From assembly GCF_001983935.1 (NCBI RefSeq), contig NZ_CP017641.1:6481001-6545000 (forward strand): a stretch of DNA of 64,000 nt. Direction: 5' to 3'. The notes under the pieces were generated by a model. The model was not told the origin of the DNA and made no database searches. It was given only the letters and a program-made list of their open reading frames with translations. The number at the start of each line of letters is the position of its first letter. The first letter of the stretch is position 1. Positions 1-8,745 of this stretch are shown here, piece by piece. The position numbers were made by a program, and so were the translations under genes. This DNA comes from Fuerstiella marisgermanici (GTDB taxonomy: Bacteria; Planctomycetota; Planctomycetia; Planctomycetales; Planctomycetaceae).

Positions 1-294
1 TAAGAAAGTAGTAGTAATAAGAGAGTGGCCGTAAATTGTTGATAACTTGGCTGTCGGCGATCGTAAGCAGCTTTTGAACAAAGAGTTACGACAAAACGCG
101 TCTGGTAAGAAGCACCAGAACAAGCTCGGTGAAGTCCAGGAGGTTGCTGTTTATCAAAGCGTTAAACAACAACAGTGGCCAGGTACCGCTGAAAGGCTGA
201 CCCTGAAAACGGCCCGACTTTGCAGCGGTGGTTAAGAAGGGAAGCAACAAGTTATCAACAGCTTTGTTGATAACTTCGCCGGACCTGACACACT
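1..294. other. Intergenic region with three TGTTGATAACTT copies and a hairpin
   Basis: No convincing gene is seen here. The 12-mer TGTTGATAACTT occurs at 37-48 and 265-276, and its exact reverse complement at 249-260. The last two form a perfect 12-bp inverted repeat around a GCTT loop (249-276). The core TTATCAACA differs by one base from the DnaA-box consensus TTATCCACA. The hairpin lies 19 bp beyond the stop of the minus-strand LRR gene and lacks a T tract, so it is not a typical intrinsic terminator. It may be a protein-binding site such as DnaA boxes or a decoy cluster. Confidence 0.5.
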
Positions 295-1392
295 CTACTG
301 ACCTTCGAGATACTTCAGCTGAATGTTGGTGTCAGGCAGTTTGGGTTGCAACTTCGCCACACCTTCTGCCGTGACGGCCGTTCGCGTGACCTTCAGATCT
401 TTGAGACTTGTGAGGCCTTCGAGCATTGGCAAACCGGCGTCAGAAACAGTCGTAGAACCCAAATGTAGGAAGGTCAGCTTTTTCATGTCCTTCAACGCAG
501 ATAGCCCAGCGTCCGATAGCTGAGTATTGTCGAGGTTCAGCCATTCCAGATTCGTCAGTGGAGCAAGGTGTTCGACACCCGCGTCGCTGATGGCCAAGCG
601 CCACAGATTCAGCTTCTTCAGATTCGTCAGGCTTGATAGGTGAGCCATCCCGGCGTCTGTTAGCTGAGAGTTTTCGCTGAGATCCAGATCCGTGAGTTGA
701 TTCATATCGGAAAGGTGAGCAAGGCCATCGTCAGACACCTGATTGAAGGCCAGCCGCAACTTTTTGAGCTTTGGGTACTGGTGCAGCAACTTCAGTCCGT
801 CGTCGCTGATCAGCGTGGACTTCATGTAAAGTTCCTCCAGATTCACCAGCTTGTCGAGCGGCTGAAGGCCGTCTTCGCTGACAAACAGGCCGTCCAGTGC
901 CAGCACTTTCAGGTTGGTCAAATCGGCCAGATGGACCAGGCCACCATCGTCAACAGAAGTCGCTCCACTCACGCCATTCAACCGGACGGCTTTAAGTGTC
1001 TTGAGGTTCTTCAGATGAGCCAGAGCGTCGTTACCAACCGTGCAGTCTCGCAGGTCCAGGTTCGCCAGCGGTGACTTGGTGTCGGCCAGAAAAGCAATTC
1101 CGTCCGCTGCGATCGGCAGCTCGTTCAACAACAGCGACGTGACGTAATTCAGCTGCGCCACGTGCGACAGGGCGTCATTGGTCGCTTCGGTGTCTCGCAG
1201 ATTTACTTCTACGATGTTTCCGGCAGCCGACCGCTTGAATTTCGCACCCACAGCTTCCAGTGCAGTGACGGCATCTGCATCGTCCGGCGTGGTCGCAACG
1301 GCAGGCGTTTTTGTTGAAGAATCGGAGGGGGTGTCGTTCGTCTGTTGACAGCCAAACAGAAGCAAAAAAGGCAGGATTGGCAGCAATTTCAT
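295..1392 (-). CDS. Leucine-rich-repeat lipoprotein
   Basis: The 365-residue product has a lipoprotein signal peptide (MKLLPILPFLLLFGC, lipobox LFGC, Cys15), a short Ser/Thr-rich linker, then tandem leucine-rich repeats from about residue 60 to the C-terminus. The repeats follow the pattern 'LTNLKKLNL...ISDAGLxxL', the LRR subtype common in planctomycete secreted proteins. It should be anchored in a membrane and bind protein partners; no catalytic motif is visible. It follows the TMTC-like gene on the same strand after a 104-bp gap, so the two may be co-transcribed. The partner is unknown. Confidence 0.85.
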   Translation of the reverse strand: MKLLPILPFLLLFGCQQTNDTPSDSSTKTPAVATTPDDADAVTALEAVGAKFKRSAAGNIVEVNLRDTEATNDALSHVAQLNYVTSLLLNELPIAADGIAFLADTKSPLANLDLRDCTVGNDALAHLKNLKTLKAVRLNGVSGATSVDDGGLVHLADLTNLKVLALDGLFVSEDGLQPLDKLVNLEELYMKSTLISDDGLKLLHQYPKLKKLRLAFNQVSDDGLAHLSDMNQLTDLDLSENSQLTDAGMAHLSSLTNLKKLNLWRLAISDAGVEHLAPLTNLEWLNLDNTQLSDAGLSALKDMKKLTFLHLGSTTVSDAGLPMLEGLTSLKDLKVTRTAVTAEGVAKLQPKLPDTNIQLKYLEGQ

Positions 1393-1496
1393 GGGGAGTA
1401 ACCGCAGTAAGGATCGAAGTTTGAGACTTCACTACGGTACAGGAAACGCTGAGTGTCGTGTAGCAAACGTTAGGCTTTTCGCCGGAATGACAACGT

Positions 1497-2930
1497 CTAT
1501 TGCGTCGTCGCCATCGACCGTCGAGCCGTGCGGGAATTCAGCTCTTCGCTCCACGACACAATGGTGTCCTTGATCCGCTGGCGGTCCAGTTTGTCCGGCT
1601 GGCATTCCAGTAAAGCTCGCTGCAGCATGCGAACTGCTTCCCGCTTCTGGCCTACGTCGTAGCGAGTGTACGCCATCTGGATTCGCACTACGGGTAATTG
1701 AGGGACTTCGCTCATAGCGTGAGTCCACAGCGTATCCGGGTTCCGCCAGACGGGTAAATGCTGTCTTGTAGCCGACAGTGCCATCAACACGGCTACCAAG
1801 CCAACCGACAACTTCATGCTTCTGGCAAGGTAGTGCAGGGCAGAATCTGCGTGCACTTCCGCCCCATAAAACAACCGACTAACACCCGACGCCGCCACAG
1901 CAAAAAACAGAATGCACGGCAGGTACAGGTACCGGTCGTTCATCAGTGTGGTGATTTTGAAGAAGTTTAATACCGGCAGCAGCAGCAGCAGATAAGTGAC
2001 GGCCGCCCAAAGAATCAGCGGACATTTGGAGCGGTATTTCCAGATCGCTGCGGCGACCAGCAACCAACCCGTTGTTGCCAGCAGGACCGATTTCCAGATT
2101 CCGACCGTCGGAGGGTCATACAGCACGCACAGATCGCTTGGCCACAACATCATGCCGATGTACCGCCACATGATGGTGGTATCGATCGCGATGATGTGCC
2201 AAATGCTGTAATCGAGGTGGCCTCGAAGACCGCCCAGAATCGAATGCTGAGACGCCATCGTCTTGAACAGCAGTAGCAGACACATCACGCCAGGAATCAC
2301 CTGCCGCACGAACGCATCCGCAAATGTCTGACGACGGACCCATACATCGTAGGCCAGCACAACAGCCGGAACGACGACTGCCAAAGCCTTCGACAGCAAC
2401 GCCGCCGCCAGCCACAGAACGTACCAGGCTTCATTCTTCGGCTTCAGGTCCGGCCTCAGTCGGACAAGTAGCGCGGCCAGCATAAACGTGGCCGAAAGCA
2501 GTCCCTTCCGCGACGAAATCCACGCCACCGTTTCAATCTGTACCGGGTGAACCAGAAACAACGCCGCCGTCGTCCATGCCACGAAGCGGTTGTTTGTGAG
2601 TTGCTTGACCAGCAGCAACACCAGCACTCCATTAACCAGATGCAACAGAACATTGGTCGCGTGGTAGCCGCTGGGATTCAGGCCCCAGATTGTGTGATCG
2701 ATCAGTAGTGAAAGAATGGTTAACGGGGCAAAATTGCGAGTCACCGTTTCGGTCGCGACGCCAACAAGGTTTGATGGCGACCAGCTTTTGATCAGGTCGT
2801 TGTGCAGCACGTAGGCCGGATCGTCCCAGTTGACGAAGTCGAACATCACCGATGGCCAGAAGGCAAACAGACCTGCAACCAATAGAACCGCGTAAGCCCA
2901 CCAGGGGAAGTTCTTTGTTTCAGACGACAT
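1497..2930 (-). CDS. TMTC-like multi-spanning membrane protein with short C-terminal repeat region
   Basis: From the ATG at 2930 the product is 477 residues (MSSETKNFPWWAYAVLL...). It has many hydrophobic segments and the motif 'FDFVNWDDPAYVLHNDLIKSWS' early on, followed by 'LTILSLLIDHTIWGLNPSGYHATNVLLHLVNG'-type segments. These resemble the TMTC/DUF1736 membrane proteins, which in eukaryotes are O-mannosyltransferases. The C-terminal 90 residues are soluble and include one TPR-like helix pair ('VVRIQMAYTRYDVGQKREAV'). The acidic 'DD' near the N-terminus fits the GT-C fold. An in-frame extension to 3053 exists but lacks a convincing signal, so the internal ATG is preferred. The substrate is unknown. 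Confidence 0.7.
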   Translation of the reverse strand: MSSETKNFPWWAYAVLLVAGLFAFWPSVMFDFVNWDDPAYVLHNDLIKSWSPSNLVGVATETVTRNFAPLTILSLLIDHTIWGLNPSGYHATNVLLHLVNGVLVLLLVKQLTNNRFVAWTTAALFLVHPVQIETVAWISSRKGLLSATFMLAALLVRLRPDLKPKNEAWYVLWLAAALLSKALAVVVPAVVLAYDVWVRRQTFADAFVRQVIPGVMCLLLLFKTMASQHSILGGLRGHLDYSIWHIIAIDTTIMWRYIGMMLWPSDLCVLYDPPTVGIWKSVLLATTGWLLVAAAIWKYRSKCPLILWAAVTYLLLLLPVLNFFKITTLMNDRYLYLPCILFFAVAASGVSRLFYGAEVHADSALHYLARSMKLSVGLVAVLMALSATRQHLPVWRNPDTLWTHAMSEVPQLPVVRIQMAYTRYDVGQKREAVRMLQRALLECQPDKLDRQRIKDTIVSWSEELNSRTARRSMATTQ

Positions 2931-3106
2931 GATTGGGAATCTCAGGCGGACGTGATGCGAAGGAACGGAAATGGATTTATCCGTTCCCAAGCATGGCACG
3001 AGAATCAGCCCCAGACGTTGCAAAAAGACAACACCACCAAAATTCGCTACCAACCGTGACTGTCAGATTTGGAGTATTCAGCACAATCAGACTGCAATAC
3101 GCCCGC

Positions 3107-3150
3107 ATTAGAGCCGTGTACTTTTTGTCGTGGGCGGTTCGGGCTCATGA
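3107..3150 (-). repeat. Partial copy of the ~105-bp dispersed intergenic repeat
   Basis: Read on the minus strand, this is the 3' half of the family: CATGAGCCCGAACCG, then CCCACGACAAAAAG, then a CTCTA end. It lies in the 333-bp gap between the LamG/propeller gene and the TMTC-like gene. The 5' half (the GACTTGTGGCCGCGG block) is not recognisable. Nothing else was recognised in this gap (2931-3263). Confidence 0.7.
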
Positions 3151-3263
3151 GACCTCGGGCACTATCGGTTTTGCTCACGTTCGGAACGGCTGCCGCTGCA
3201 GTTTCAGTTTTACCCCAGACACGATTTGGACGGTCCCAACGTGAACCATGGCCGCTCGCCTCA

Positions 3264-4922
3264 CTATGGTGCTGATAGCCGAGCGATCTGCTTAACGCCG
3301 AGTGCACGATTGTAGATTCGAACGTCCTTCATTCGCCCGTTAAAATAATCGTGCTGACCGAAGCCGATTTTCAGCGGCTGCTCAGGTTTCAATTGAAATG
3401 CACTTCCATCGAAGGTCGTGCTCTCTGCTACGAGCTCGCCATCGACGAATAATCGCAGCTTGTCCCCCGCTCGCACTGCCGCCAGATGTCGCCAGCCAGA
3501 TTTCAATTGCTTGTCGAAGGTTACCGCTTTGCCAGCTTCCAGAGAATGCACGTGTCCTGAGGGAAGTACACCGCAGTAGAGCTTGCCATTGAAAACAGCC
3601 ATCGACCACGCTCGCCGATATCGCACGTCCGGCGTTACGTCGAGTTGGCCGGTGTTGGTCCAGTGGCTTTCGCCGTCGTAGCGGTACACGTTGGCAAGCG
3701 GCAGCGTGCCCGCGTAGAACTTACCGTTGTAGACGGAAACAGCCATCACTTCTGTTTCTTCACCCAGACGTCCAATGTGCGACCAGTTCTTGCCGCCATC
3801 GTGACGATACACAGATCCGGTCGGCCACGTACCGACGTGCAACGCCCCTTCGTAGGTCATTGCCGAATACACTTGCGTTGTTTCCGGTACAGGCCCGAGC
3901 GATTCCCAATCGGTTCCGCCTTGATAGCGAAGGAAGCCGCCATCGTCATAGCTGAGTCCGAACAGCCCGCCATTGTGCACACCAAGGTGTGTTATCCGCA
4001 GACCGGGACAACCGCAGTCAGTCCACTTGCCGATGCCGTCGAATCGATACATGCCTCGGGTTCGTGGCTTGTCACGCCAGGCCCCGGTCGTACCTGTGCC
4101 CGCGTAGAGTTCGCCGTTGAACACGGCTAATCCGCTGATGCTGCGGACGTCCGCGACCTTGCCGCAGTTGGTCCAGGCGGTACCGCCCTCATAGCGGTAA
4201 ACCGTTCCACCGTGATGAAGGTTGGGAGACAACGGCAGCGACGAGCCGCCACCGCTGTAAAGTTCCGAACCGACATACAATTTCCCGTTGTAGACGGCCA
4301 TCGCCTTAATGCAGTTGGCCTTGTCTGGCGCTCCGCAATCAATCCACTTTTTGTCACCGGCGTAGCGATACACACGTCCGCGGTCATTCTCACCCGGCTC
4401 CCAGGTCGAACAGTAAAGGTCCCCATCGAACACAACCAGCGAATTAATCAACTGGTTGTTCCCGGGACGACCACAATCAACCCACTGGTCGCCACTCTGC
4501 GCCGCATCGATGCCGAAGAACACATTGCGGTAATTGGACTGCGCGCTGGTGACGCCCGCATAGTTCATCAGACCAAAATTGAATCCGTTTCGCGTCGTCG
4601 GATCGTACCAGCTCATCACATCGCCCAGCACGTCGTCCAGCTTCTGGTCTGTATGAATCCAGGCGGCAAGCGTGAACGACTCGGCACCAAGTTCCGGCAC
4701 CTTCTCGGCGGGCACCTCTAACCAGGCGTCGATACCATCAAAGGATGCACCTTCGTTCTCGTCAAACGATACGCCGTGGTTAACCGCGTGGCGATTGGCT
4801 CCTGACGCATCGCGAGCGTCTGTCGTCAAAGGCCAATGGGCGACCATTCCATCGGCGGCGATCGTGACGGAAGCCGTCAACAGGAATAGGAATGAGCTGC
4901 ACAACGCTGAGTTCGTTTTCAT
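3264..4922 (-). CDS. Secreted LamG-type protein with an inserted beta-propeller-like domain
   Basis: The 552-residue product starts at ATG 4922 with a signal peptide (MKTNSALCSSFLFLLTASVTIA/ADG). A LamG/concanavalin-like half domain ('MVAHWPLTTDARDASG', 'AWIHTDQKLDDV') is followed by about seven repeats of roughly 45 residues. Each reads like 'W.dCG.......I..l.VynGkLYvGt......vYRYdG', a Kelch/galactose-oxidase-like propeller. The LamG fold then resumes ('WRHLAAVRAGDKLRLFVDGELV', 'GRMKDVRIYNRAL'). It is probably a carbohydrate- or surface-binding protein. An upstream in-frame Met at 4964 is unlikely because it would mask the signal peptide. Confidence 0.8.
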   Translation of the reverse strand: MKTNSALCSSFLFLLTASVTIAADGMVAHWPLTTDARDASGANRHAVNHGVSFDENEGASFDGIDAWLEVPAEKVPELGAESFTLAAWIHTDQKLDDVLGDVMSWYDPTTRNGFNFGLMNYAGVTSAQSNYRNVFFGIDAAQSGDQWVDCGRPGNNQLINSLVVFDGDLYCSTWEPGENDRGRVYRYAGDKKWIDCGAPDKANCIKAMAVYNGKLYVGSELYSGGGSSLPLSPNLHHGGTVYRYEGGTAWTNCGKVADVRSISGLAVFNGELYAGTGTTGAWRDKPRTRGMYRFDGIGKWTDCGCPGLRITHLGVHNGGLFGLSYDDGGFLRYQGGTDWESLGPVPETTQVYSAMTYEGALHVGTWPTGSVYRHDGGKNWSHIGRLGEETEVMAVSVYNGKFYAGTLPLANVYRYDGESHWTNTGQLDVTPDVRYRRAWSMAVFNGKLYCGVLPSGHVHSLEAGKAVTFDKQLKSGWRHLAAVRAGDKLRLFVDGELVAESTTFDGSAFQLKPEQPLKIGFGQHDYFNGRMKDVRIYNRALGVKQIARLSAP

Positions 4923-5000
4923 AATACCTACCGGGCAAGGTTCGTGGTGGGGACCGCAGGGCAATGCCGACGCGGTTTAATGAGCGGAAATGCCAAACAG

Positions 5001-5100
5001 GAGCTGTTACCTTCTTTCGTGGACGGCTCATGCTGGTGGAAACAGTCTCCATAGTGTGAAACGCTTGTCCCGCGGCCACAAGTCAGCGCAATTGGCTGAA
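5001..5100 (-). repeat. Full copy of the ~105-bp dispersed intergenic repeat
   Basis: On the minus strand it reads ...GCGCTGACTTGTGGCCGCGG, GACAAGCGTTTCACACTAT, ...GAGCCGTCCACGA and ends with AACAGCTC. The first block is nearly identical to the copies at 27093-27197 and 62473-62578. It lies just upstream of the LamG/propeller gene start. Confidence 0.85.
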
Positions 5101-5264
5101 CCTCGATATGGTGCATAGAAATTGAAATCGATCAGCGAGTTTCATGACGCTGTGGAGGGTGCCTTCGAGGCCAGGAAATGCTGGTTGGAAGAAGCCAACC
5201 ATAAGTCCAAAAACGGCTTCCCGGTGGAGCGGTTGCGCTAAAGAAAAGGGGAAACACAGCGCAC

Positions 5265-5292
5265 AAAAAAAGGACGGTCCAGGACCGTCCTT
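5265..5292 (-). terminator. Intrinsic terminator of the tracrRNA
   Basis: On the minus strand AAGGACGGTCC and GGACCGTCC form a perfect stem (plus-strand positions 5272-5292) followed directly by seven T residues (plus-strand A tract 5265-5271). It both ends the transcript and serves as the 3' stem of the tracrRNA. Confidence 0.92.
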
Positions 5293-5367
5293 AACGGATG
5301 TGTAAACACATTGCCGTGCGGTAGAGAACCTTACTGTGATAAGCAGGAACCGCTACTCGGATACACT
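5265..5367 (-). ncRNA. tracrRNA of the type II-C CRISPR system
   Basis: On the minus strand, positions 5367-5333 form an anti-repeat that matches the complement of the CRISPR repeat (AGTGTATCCGAG identical, then AGCxGTTCC, ending in CACAG). It continues with the short AAGG...CCGCACGGC nexus region. A hairpin follows (ATGTGT-TT-ACACAT, plus-strand positions 5298-5311), then a terminator stem. This order of anti-repeat, nexus, hairpin and terminator is that of type II-C tracrRNAs such as that of Neisseria meningitidis. Predicted length is about 100 nt. It pairs with the repeat part of the crRNA, is processed by RNase III in known systems, and is bound by Cas9. It is transcribed away from cas9. 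Confidence 0.9.
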
Positions 5368-5373
5368 GCAGAA

Positions 5374-5401
5374 ATTTTACCACCATTGATTTCCGTTGCA
5401 A
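5374..5401 (-). promoter_or_regulatory. Sigma-70-type promoter of the tracrRNA
   Basis: On the minus strand TTGCAA (5401-5396) and TAAAAT (5379-5374) are separated by 16 bp, a good -35/-10 pair. The -10 box ends 6 bp before the first base of the anti-repeat, which puts transcription start at or very near 5367. Confidence 0.75.
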
Positions 5402-5442
5402 GCACGATACGCTGTTTCCCCTGGGAAGGTAACAGGCCACCA

Positions 5443-5591
5443 GTAGGTCCCGGCGGCCCGACGGAACTTCCGCCGACAGGCGGACCTACGCGCGGCTGAC
5501 TTCCGCACAAAAAAAAAGTTGAGCAATCTAAGACACTTCAAGACAAGGTCGCAGCAAAGCTGCGATGTACCGTCGGGCCGCCGGTACCTAC
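5443..5591 (+). repeat. REP/BIME-like palindromic element, copy A (upstream of cas9)
   Basis: A 149-bp element begins GTAGGTCCCGG and ends GGTACCTAC. It contains a long hairpin whose arms are GTAGGTCC and GGACCTAC. A 6-bp hairpin CGCAGC-AAA-GCTGCG lies at 5550-5564, and a terminal stem GTACCG/CGGTAC at 5567-5587. GTAG at the foot of a hairpin is the hallmark of REP sequences recognised by RAYT transposases. It is about 90% identical to copy B by eye and ends 13 bp before the cas9 ATG. Confidence 0.85.
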
Positions 5592-5604
5592 TTTGGACAA
5601 AACC

Positions 5605-8600
5605 ATGAACTACATTCTTGGGCTGGATCTTGGTTCCGCCTCACTTGGCTGGGCAGTTTTGGAATGCACCGAAGTCGACGGCAGCCTGCAGCCGACTCGC
5701 ATCGAACGCACGGGTGTGCGAATTTTCGAAGCCGGCGTGGAAGGCGACATCGAACAGGGCCGCGACGCCTCTCGAGCAGCCAAACGGCGAGAAGCTCGTC
5801 AACCGCGTCGTCAAAACTGGCGGACGCAGCAACGAAAACGCAAACTGTTCCGACTATTACAGCAACACGGACTGCTGCCGGCTTCAGAAAAGGACGACGC
5901 GATCAGCCGCAAAGCCGTGTTCGATCAACTTGACAAGGAACTGACCGAAAAACACATCACGGAAGGCGATCACACAGCCCATCAGCACCTGCCGTACCTG
6001 CTGCGAATGCTGGCATCTGGCGCAAAGGTGAAGCCATTTGAACTTGGACGAGCGATCTACAGCCTCGCTCAGCGCCGTGGCTTTCTCAGCAACCGCAAAG
6101 CTGACACAGATGAAAAAGAAGACGGCGTTGTCAAAGCGAGCATCTCCGAACTTGGCGGTCAAATAGCTGGTCGCACGATCGCTCAGACGTTTGTCGAAGA
6201 CATCAGTCCGGACCATGAAGATCCTGGTCGTCAACGCATACGGCAACGCTACACAGCCCGTGAGATGTTTCATGACGAATTCAATCGAATTCGAAAACAG
6301 CAGCAACCGCACTTCGACCTCGCGGACAATGACTGGGATACCGTTTATAAAACAATCTTCTTTCAGCGTCCGTTGAAGTCGCAGCGTCACCGCATCGGCC
6401 GTTGCGAAATCGATGGCGGTCAGCGTTGTCTTGATGCTCTTGATGTCTTTCAGCAGTTTCGTATCTGGCACGCGGTGCAGAATCTGCGACTCGCGGACGC
6501 CTACAGTTTGGGGCGGGACGGTCGGCTGACGCTGGAAGAACAGCAGAAGATTGTCGACGCATTGCAGACTCAGGCCACGATGACGTGGGGAAAAGTCGTT
6601 ACGCTGCTGGGTCTAAAACGCGGCACGAAGTTCACAATTCAGGAATGGAACACGAAAGGGCTAACAGGGCATCGCACCAACTCTGCGATGATGCACGTCT
6701 TCGGCGATGAATGGCTGGACAGGCCATTGGAAGAACGAGACGCCATCACAAAGGAAGTCGTCTACTTCCGCAAACCATCAGCGATGAGAAAACGGGGCCA
6801 GGAAGCATGGGGACTGTCAGAGGAACAGGCCGCCCTGCTACCGTCAACTCGGCTGGAAGAAGCTCACGCCCGACATTCCGCCGCGACATTGGCCATCTTT
6901 GTCGAACGCATGAGTCGTGGCGAAGACTATTCCACCATTCGCAAAGACATTACCGGCAAAGACGACAGCGAACCACTCGACCAGCTTCCACCGCTCAGCA
7001 AAGCCGGGCTGGACATCACCAACCCCGCCGTCATTCGTGGCCTGACAGAACTTCGCAAGGTTGTGAACGAACTGGTGCGGCAATACGGCAAGCCCATCGG
7101 CATCCGCATCGAACTGTCTCGGTCGCTAAAGAATTCGCGAGACAAACGCATCAAGCTGCACAAAGATAACGAAGATCGTCGTAAGCGTCGCGAGAAGGCG
7201 ATCGAAGGTATTCTGAAGCAAATCCCTGGCCGGTACTCGGGCAACGATATCGAAAAATGGCTACTCGCAGAAGAATGCGGCTGGCACTGTCCGTACACCG
7301 GAAGACCGATTTCGCCTTCCACACTGCTTGGGTCGCAACCACAATTCGACATCGAGCACATTTTCCCGCGCCGATATCTCGACAACAGCTTCAGCAATAA
7401 GACGTTGTGCTATCACGAATTCAATCGCAACGTCAAAAAGAACCAAACCGCCTTCGATGCGTGTTCCGGCCTCGATAGCTGGGACGAAATCCTGCAGCGT
7501 GTCAACAACTTTGATGGGCCGGTCGCAGCATTAAAACGTAAACGCTTTCTGACCGCAGCGAAAGAAATTCCGGACGGTTTCACTTCAAAACACCTCAACG
7601 ATAATCGCTACAACGCAGTTGTCGCGAAGAAATACGTGGCCATGCTGTATGGCGGGCTGTCAGACGCGGATGGTAGTCAGCGAGTCTTTGCTGTCACGGG
7701 CGGACACACGGCACTGCTGCGGCGAGAATGGGGCCTGAATTCGATTTTAAGCGGAACCGAAGAGAAAACACGAGACGACCATCGGCACCACGCCGTCGAT
7801 GCGGTGGTGATCGCATTGACAGACCCGGCAAGAATTCAGGCTTTGGTAAACGCTGCAGAGCTTGCCGAAAAGAAAGCGTCTCGCCGCTTTTACGAAGCCG
7901 TCCAGGACCCGTGGCCGAAGTTCAGCAGCAAAGTCGCTGATTCAATCAATGAAATAGTGGTTTCCCACCGTCCGACCAGAACTCTTCCGGGAGCTCTGCA
8001 TGCGGAATCGATTTATAGCAAACCGCACATCGACAAAGACGGCAACACGAACCATCGCATTCGGAAACACATCACCAAGCTGTCTGCAACCGAATTGAAG
8101 AAGGACAAGATTGTCGACCCAGCGATTCGCGATCTGGTGAAGGCCAAACTGAAAGAACTCGGCGAATCCAATCCGGCGAAAGCCTTCGCCGAGGAGAAGA
8201 ACCACCCGTTCTTAACCGCAAAAGACGGTCGCAAAATACCGATTCACAAAGTGCGAGTGTTTGCCGACAAGAAACCTCGGGCAATCGCCAAAAACGAGCG
8301 GCAGCGCTATGTCGCCAGCGGAAAAGATTCCAACTTTGCGTCCATGATTTACGCCGTCGTCGACAAAGACGGCCACGAAATCAAATGGGAACACAAAGTC
8401 ATCACCCGCCTGGAGGCGCACGAACGTAAGACTCGTAATCGTACGGTGAACGGAGAGAAAGTGCTGCTACCAGATCCCACCGACTTCAACGACGACAAGA
8501 AGCGGGTCTTCAAATTCGCGTTGTGTAAGAACGATACAGTGATGCTGGAAGGCCCCGACGGAGACGACGTGATTTGTCGGATACAGAAGATCAGTCAAGC

Positions 8601-8745
8601 CGAAATTCAGCTGTGTCCACTGGCGACGCCGTCTGTTCAAGGAAAAGCTCGTTCGAAATGGAACCAAATCCAATCAATCGACAATCTGCGAAAATGGAAC
8701 CTCAGAACGGTTCTAATTTCTCCGACGGGTATTGAGCATAGGTAG
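5605..8745 (+). CDS. cas9: CRISPR-associated endonuclease Cas9, type II-C
   Basis: The 1046-residue, crRNA:tracrRNA-guided double-strand DNA nuclease is of II-C size. RuvC-I is GLDLGSASLGWAV with Asp8. The arginine-rich bridge helix starts near residue 53 (RDASRAAKRREARQPRRQ). RuvC-II is IRIELSRSL (Glu503). The HNH domain has FDIEHIFPR (His585) and a downstream FNRNVKKNQ. RuvC-III is DHRHHAVDAVVIAL (His729, Asp732). All catalytic residues are present, so it should be active. A PAM-interacting C-terminal domain follows. ATG 5605 is chosen because it places RuvC-I at residue 6; a TTG four codons earlier is possible. The TAG stop lies inside repeat copy B. No csn2 or cas4 is present, which supports II-C. 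Confidence 0.97.
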   Translation: MNYILGLDLGSASLGWAVLECTEVDGSLQPTRIERTGVRIFEAGVEGDIEQGRDASRAAKRREARQPRRQNWRTQQRKRKLFRLLQQHGLLPASEKDDAISRKAVFDQLDKELTEKHITEGDHTAHQHLPYLLRMLASGAKVKPFELGRAIYSLAQRRGFLSNRKADTDEKEDGVVKASISELGGQIAGRTIAQTFVEDISPDHEDPGRQRIRQRYTAREMFHDEFNRIRKQQQPHFDLADNDWDTVYKTIFFQRPLKSQRHRIGRCEIDGGQRCLDALDVFQQFRIWHAVQNLRLADAYSLGRDGRLTLEEQQKIVDALQTQATMTWGKVVTLLGLKRGTKFTIQEWNTKGLTGHRTNSAMMHVFGDEWLDRPLEERDAITKEVVYFRKPSAMRKRGQEAWGLSEEQAALLPSTRLEEAHARHSAATLAIFVERMSRGEDYSTIRKDITGKDDSEPLDQLPPLSKAGLDITNPAVIRGLTELRKVVNELVRQYGKPIGIRIELSRSLKNSRDKRIKLHKDNEDRRKRREKAIEGILKQIPGRYSGNDIEKWLLAEECGWHCPYTGRPISPSTLLGSQPQFDIEHIFPRRYLDNSFSNKTLCYHEFNRNVKKNQTAFDACSGLDSWDEILQRVNNFDGPVAALKRKRFLTAAKEIPDGFTSKHLNDNRYNAVVAKKYVAMLYGGLSDADGSQRVFAVTGGHTALLRREWGLNSILSGTEEKTRDDHRHHAVDAVVIALTDPARIQALVNAAELAEKKASRRFYEAVQDPWPKFSSKVADSINEIVVSHRPTRTLPGALHAESIYSKPHIDKDGNTNHRIRKHITKLSATELKKDKIVDPAIRDLVKAKLKELGESNPAKAFAEEKNHPFLTAKDGRKIPIHKVRVFADKKPRAIAKNERQRYVASGKDSNFASMIYAVVDKDGHEIKWEHKVITRLEAHERKTRNRTVNGEKVLLPDPTDFNDDKKRVFKFALCKNDTVMLEGPDGDDVICRIQKISQAEIQLCPLATPSVQGKARSKWNQIQSIDNLRKWNLRTVLISPTGIEHR

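Noticed and set aside
47-235. 62-residue frame starting with TTG near the left edge
   Set aside because: No family resemblance, weak start, and it contains the DnaA-box-like repeats; treated as intergenic.
249-276. Hairpin downstream of the LRR gene as an intrinsic terminator
   Set aside because: AT-rich stem and no T tract on either strand; a binding site seems more likely.
5122-5241. 39-residue plus-strand frame (TTG start, ...EFHDAVEGAFEARKCWLEEA...)
   Set aside because: The composition is protein-like, but it is short, has a TTG start and no neighbours or family; it lies between a dispersed repeat and the tracrRNA. Possibly a gene remnant.
5593-5604. TTG start for cas9 (four residues longer)
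   Set aside because: ATG 5605 places the RuvC-I motif at the usual distance from the N-terminus.
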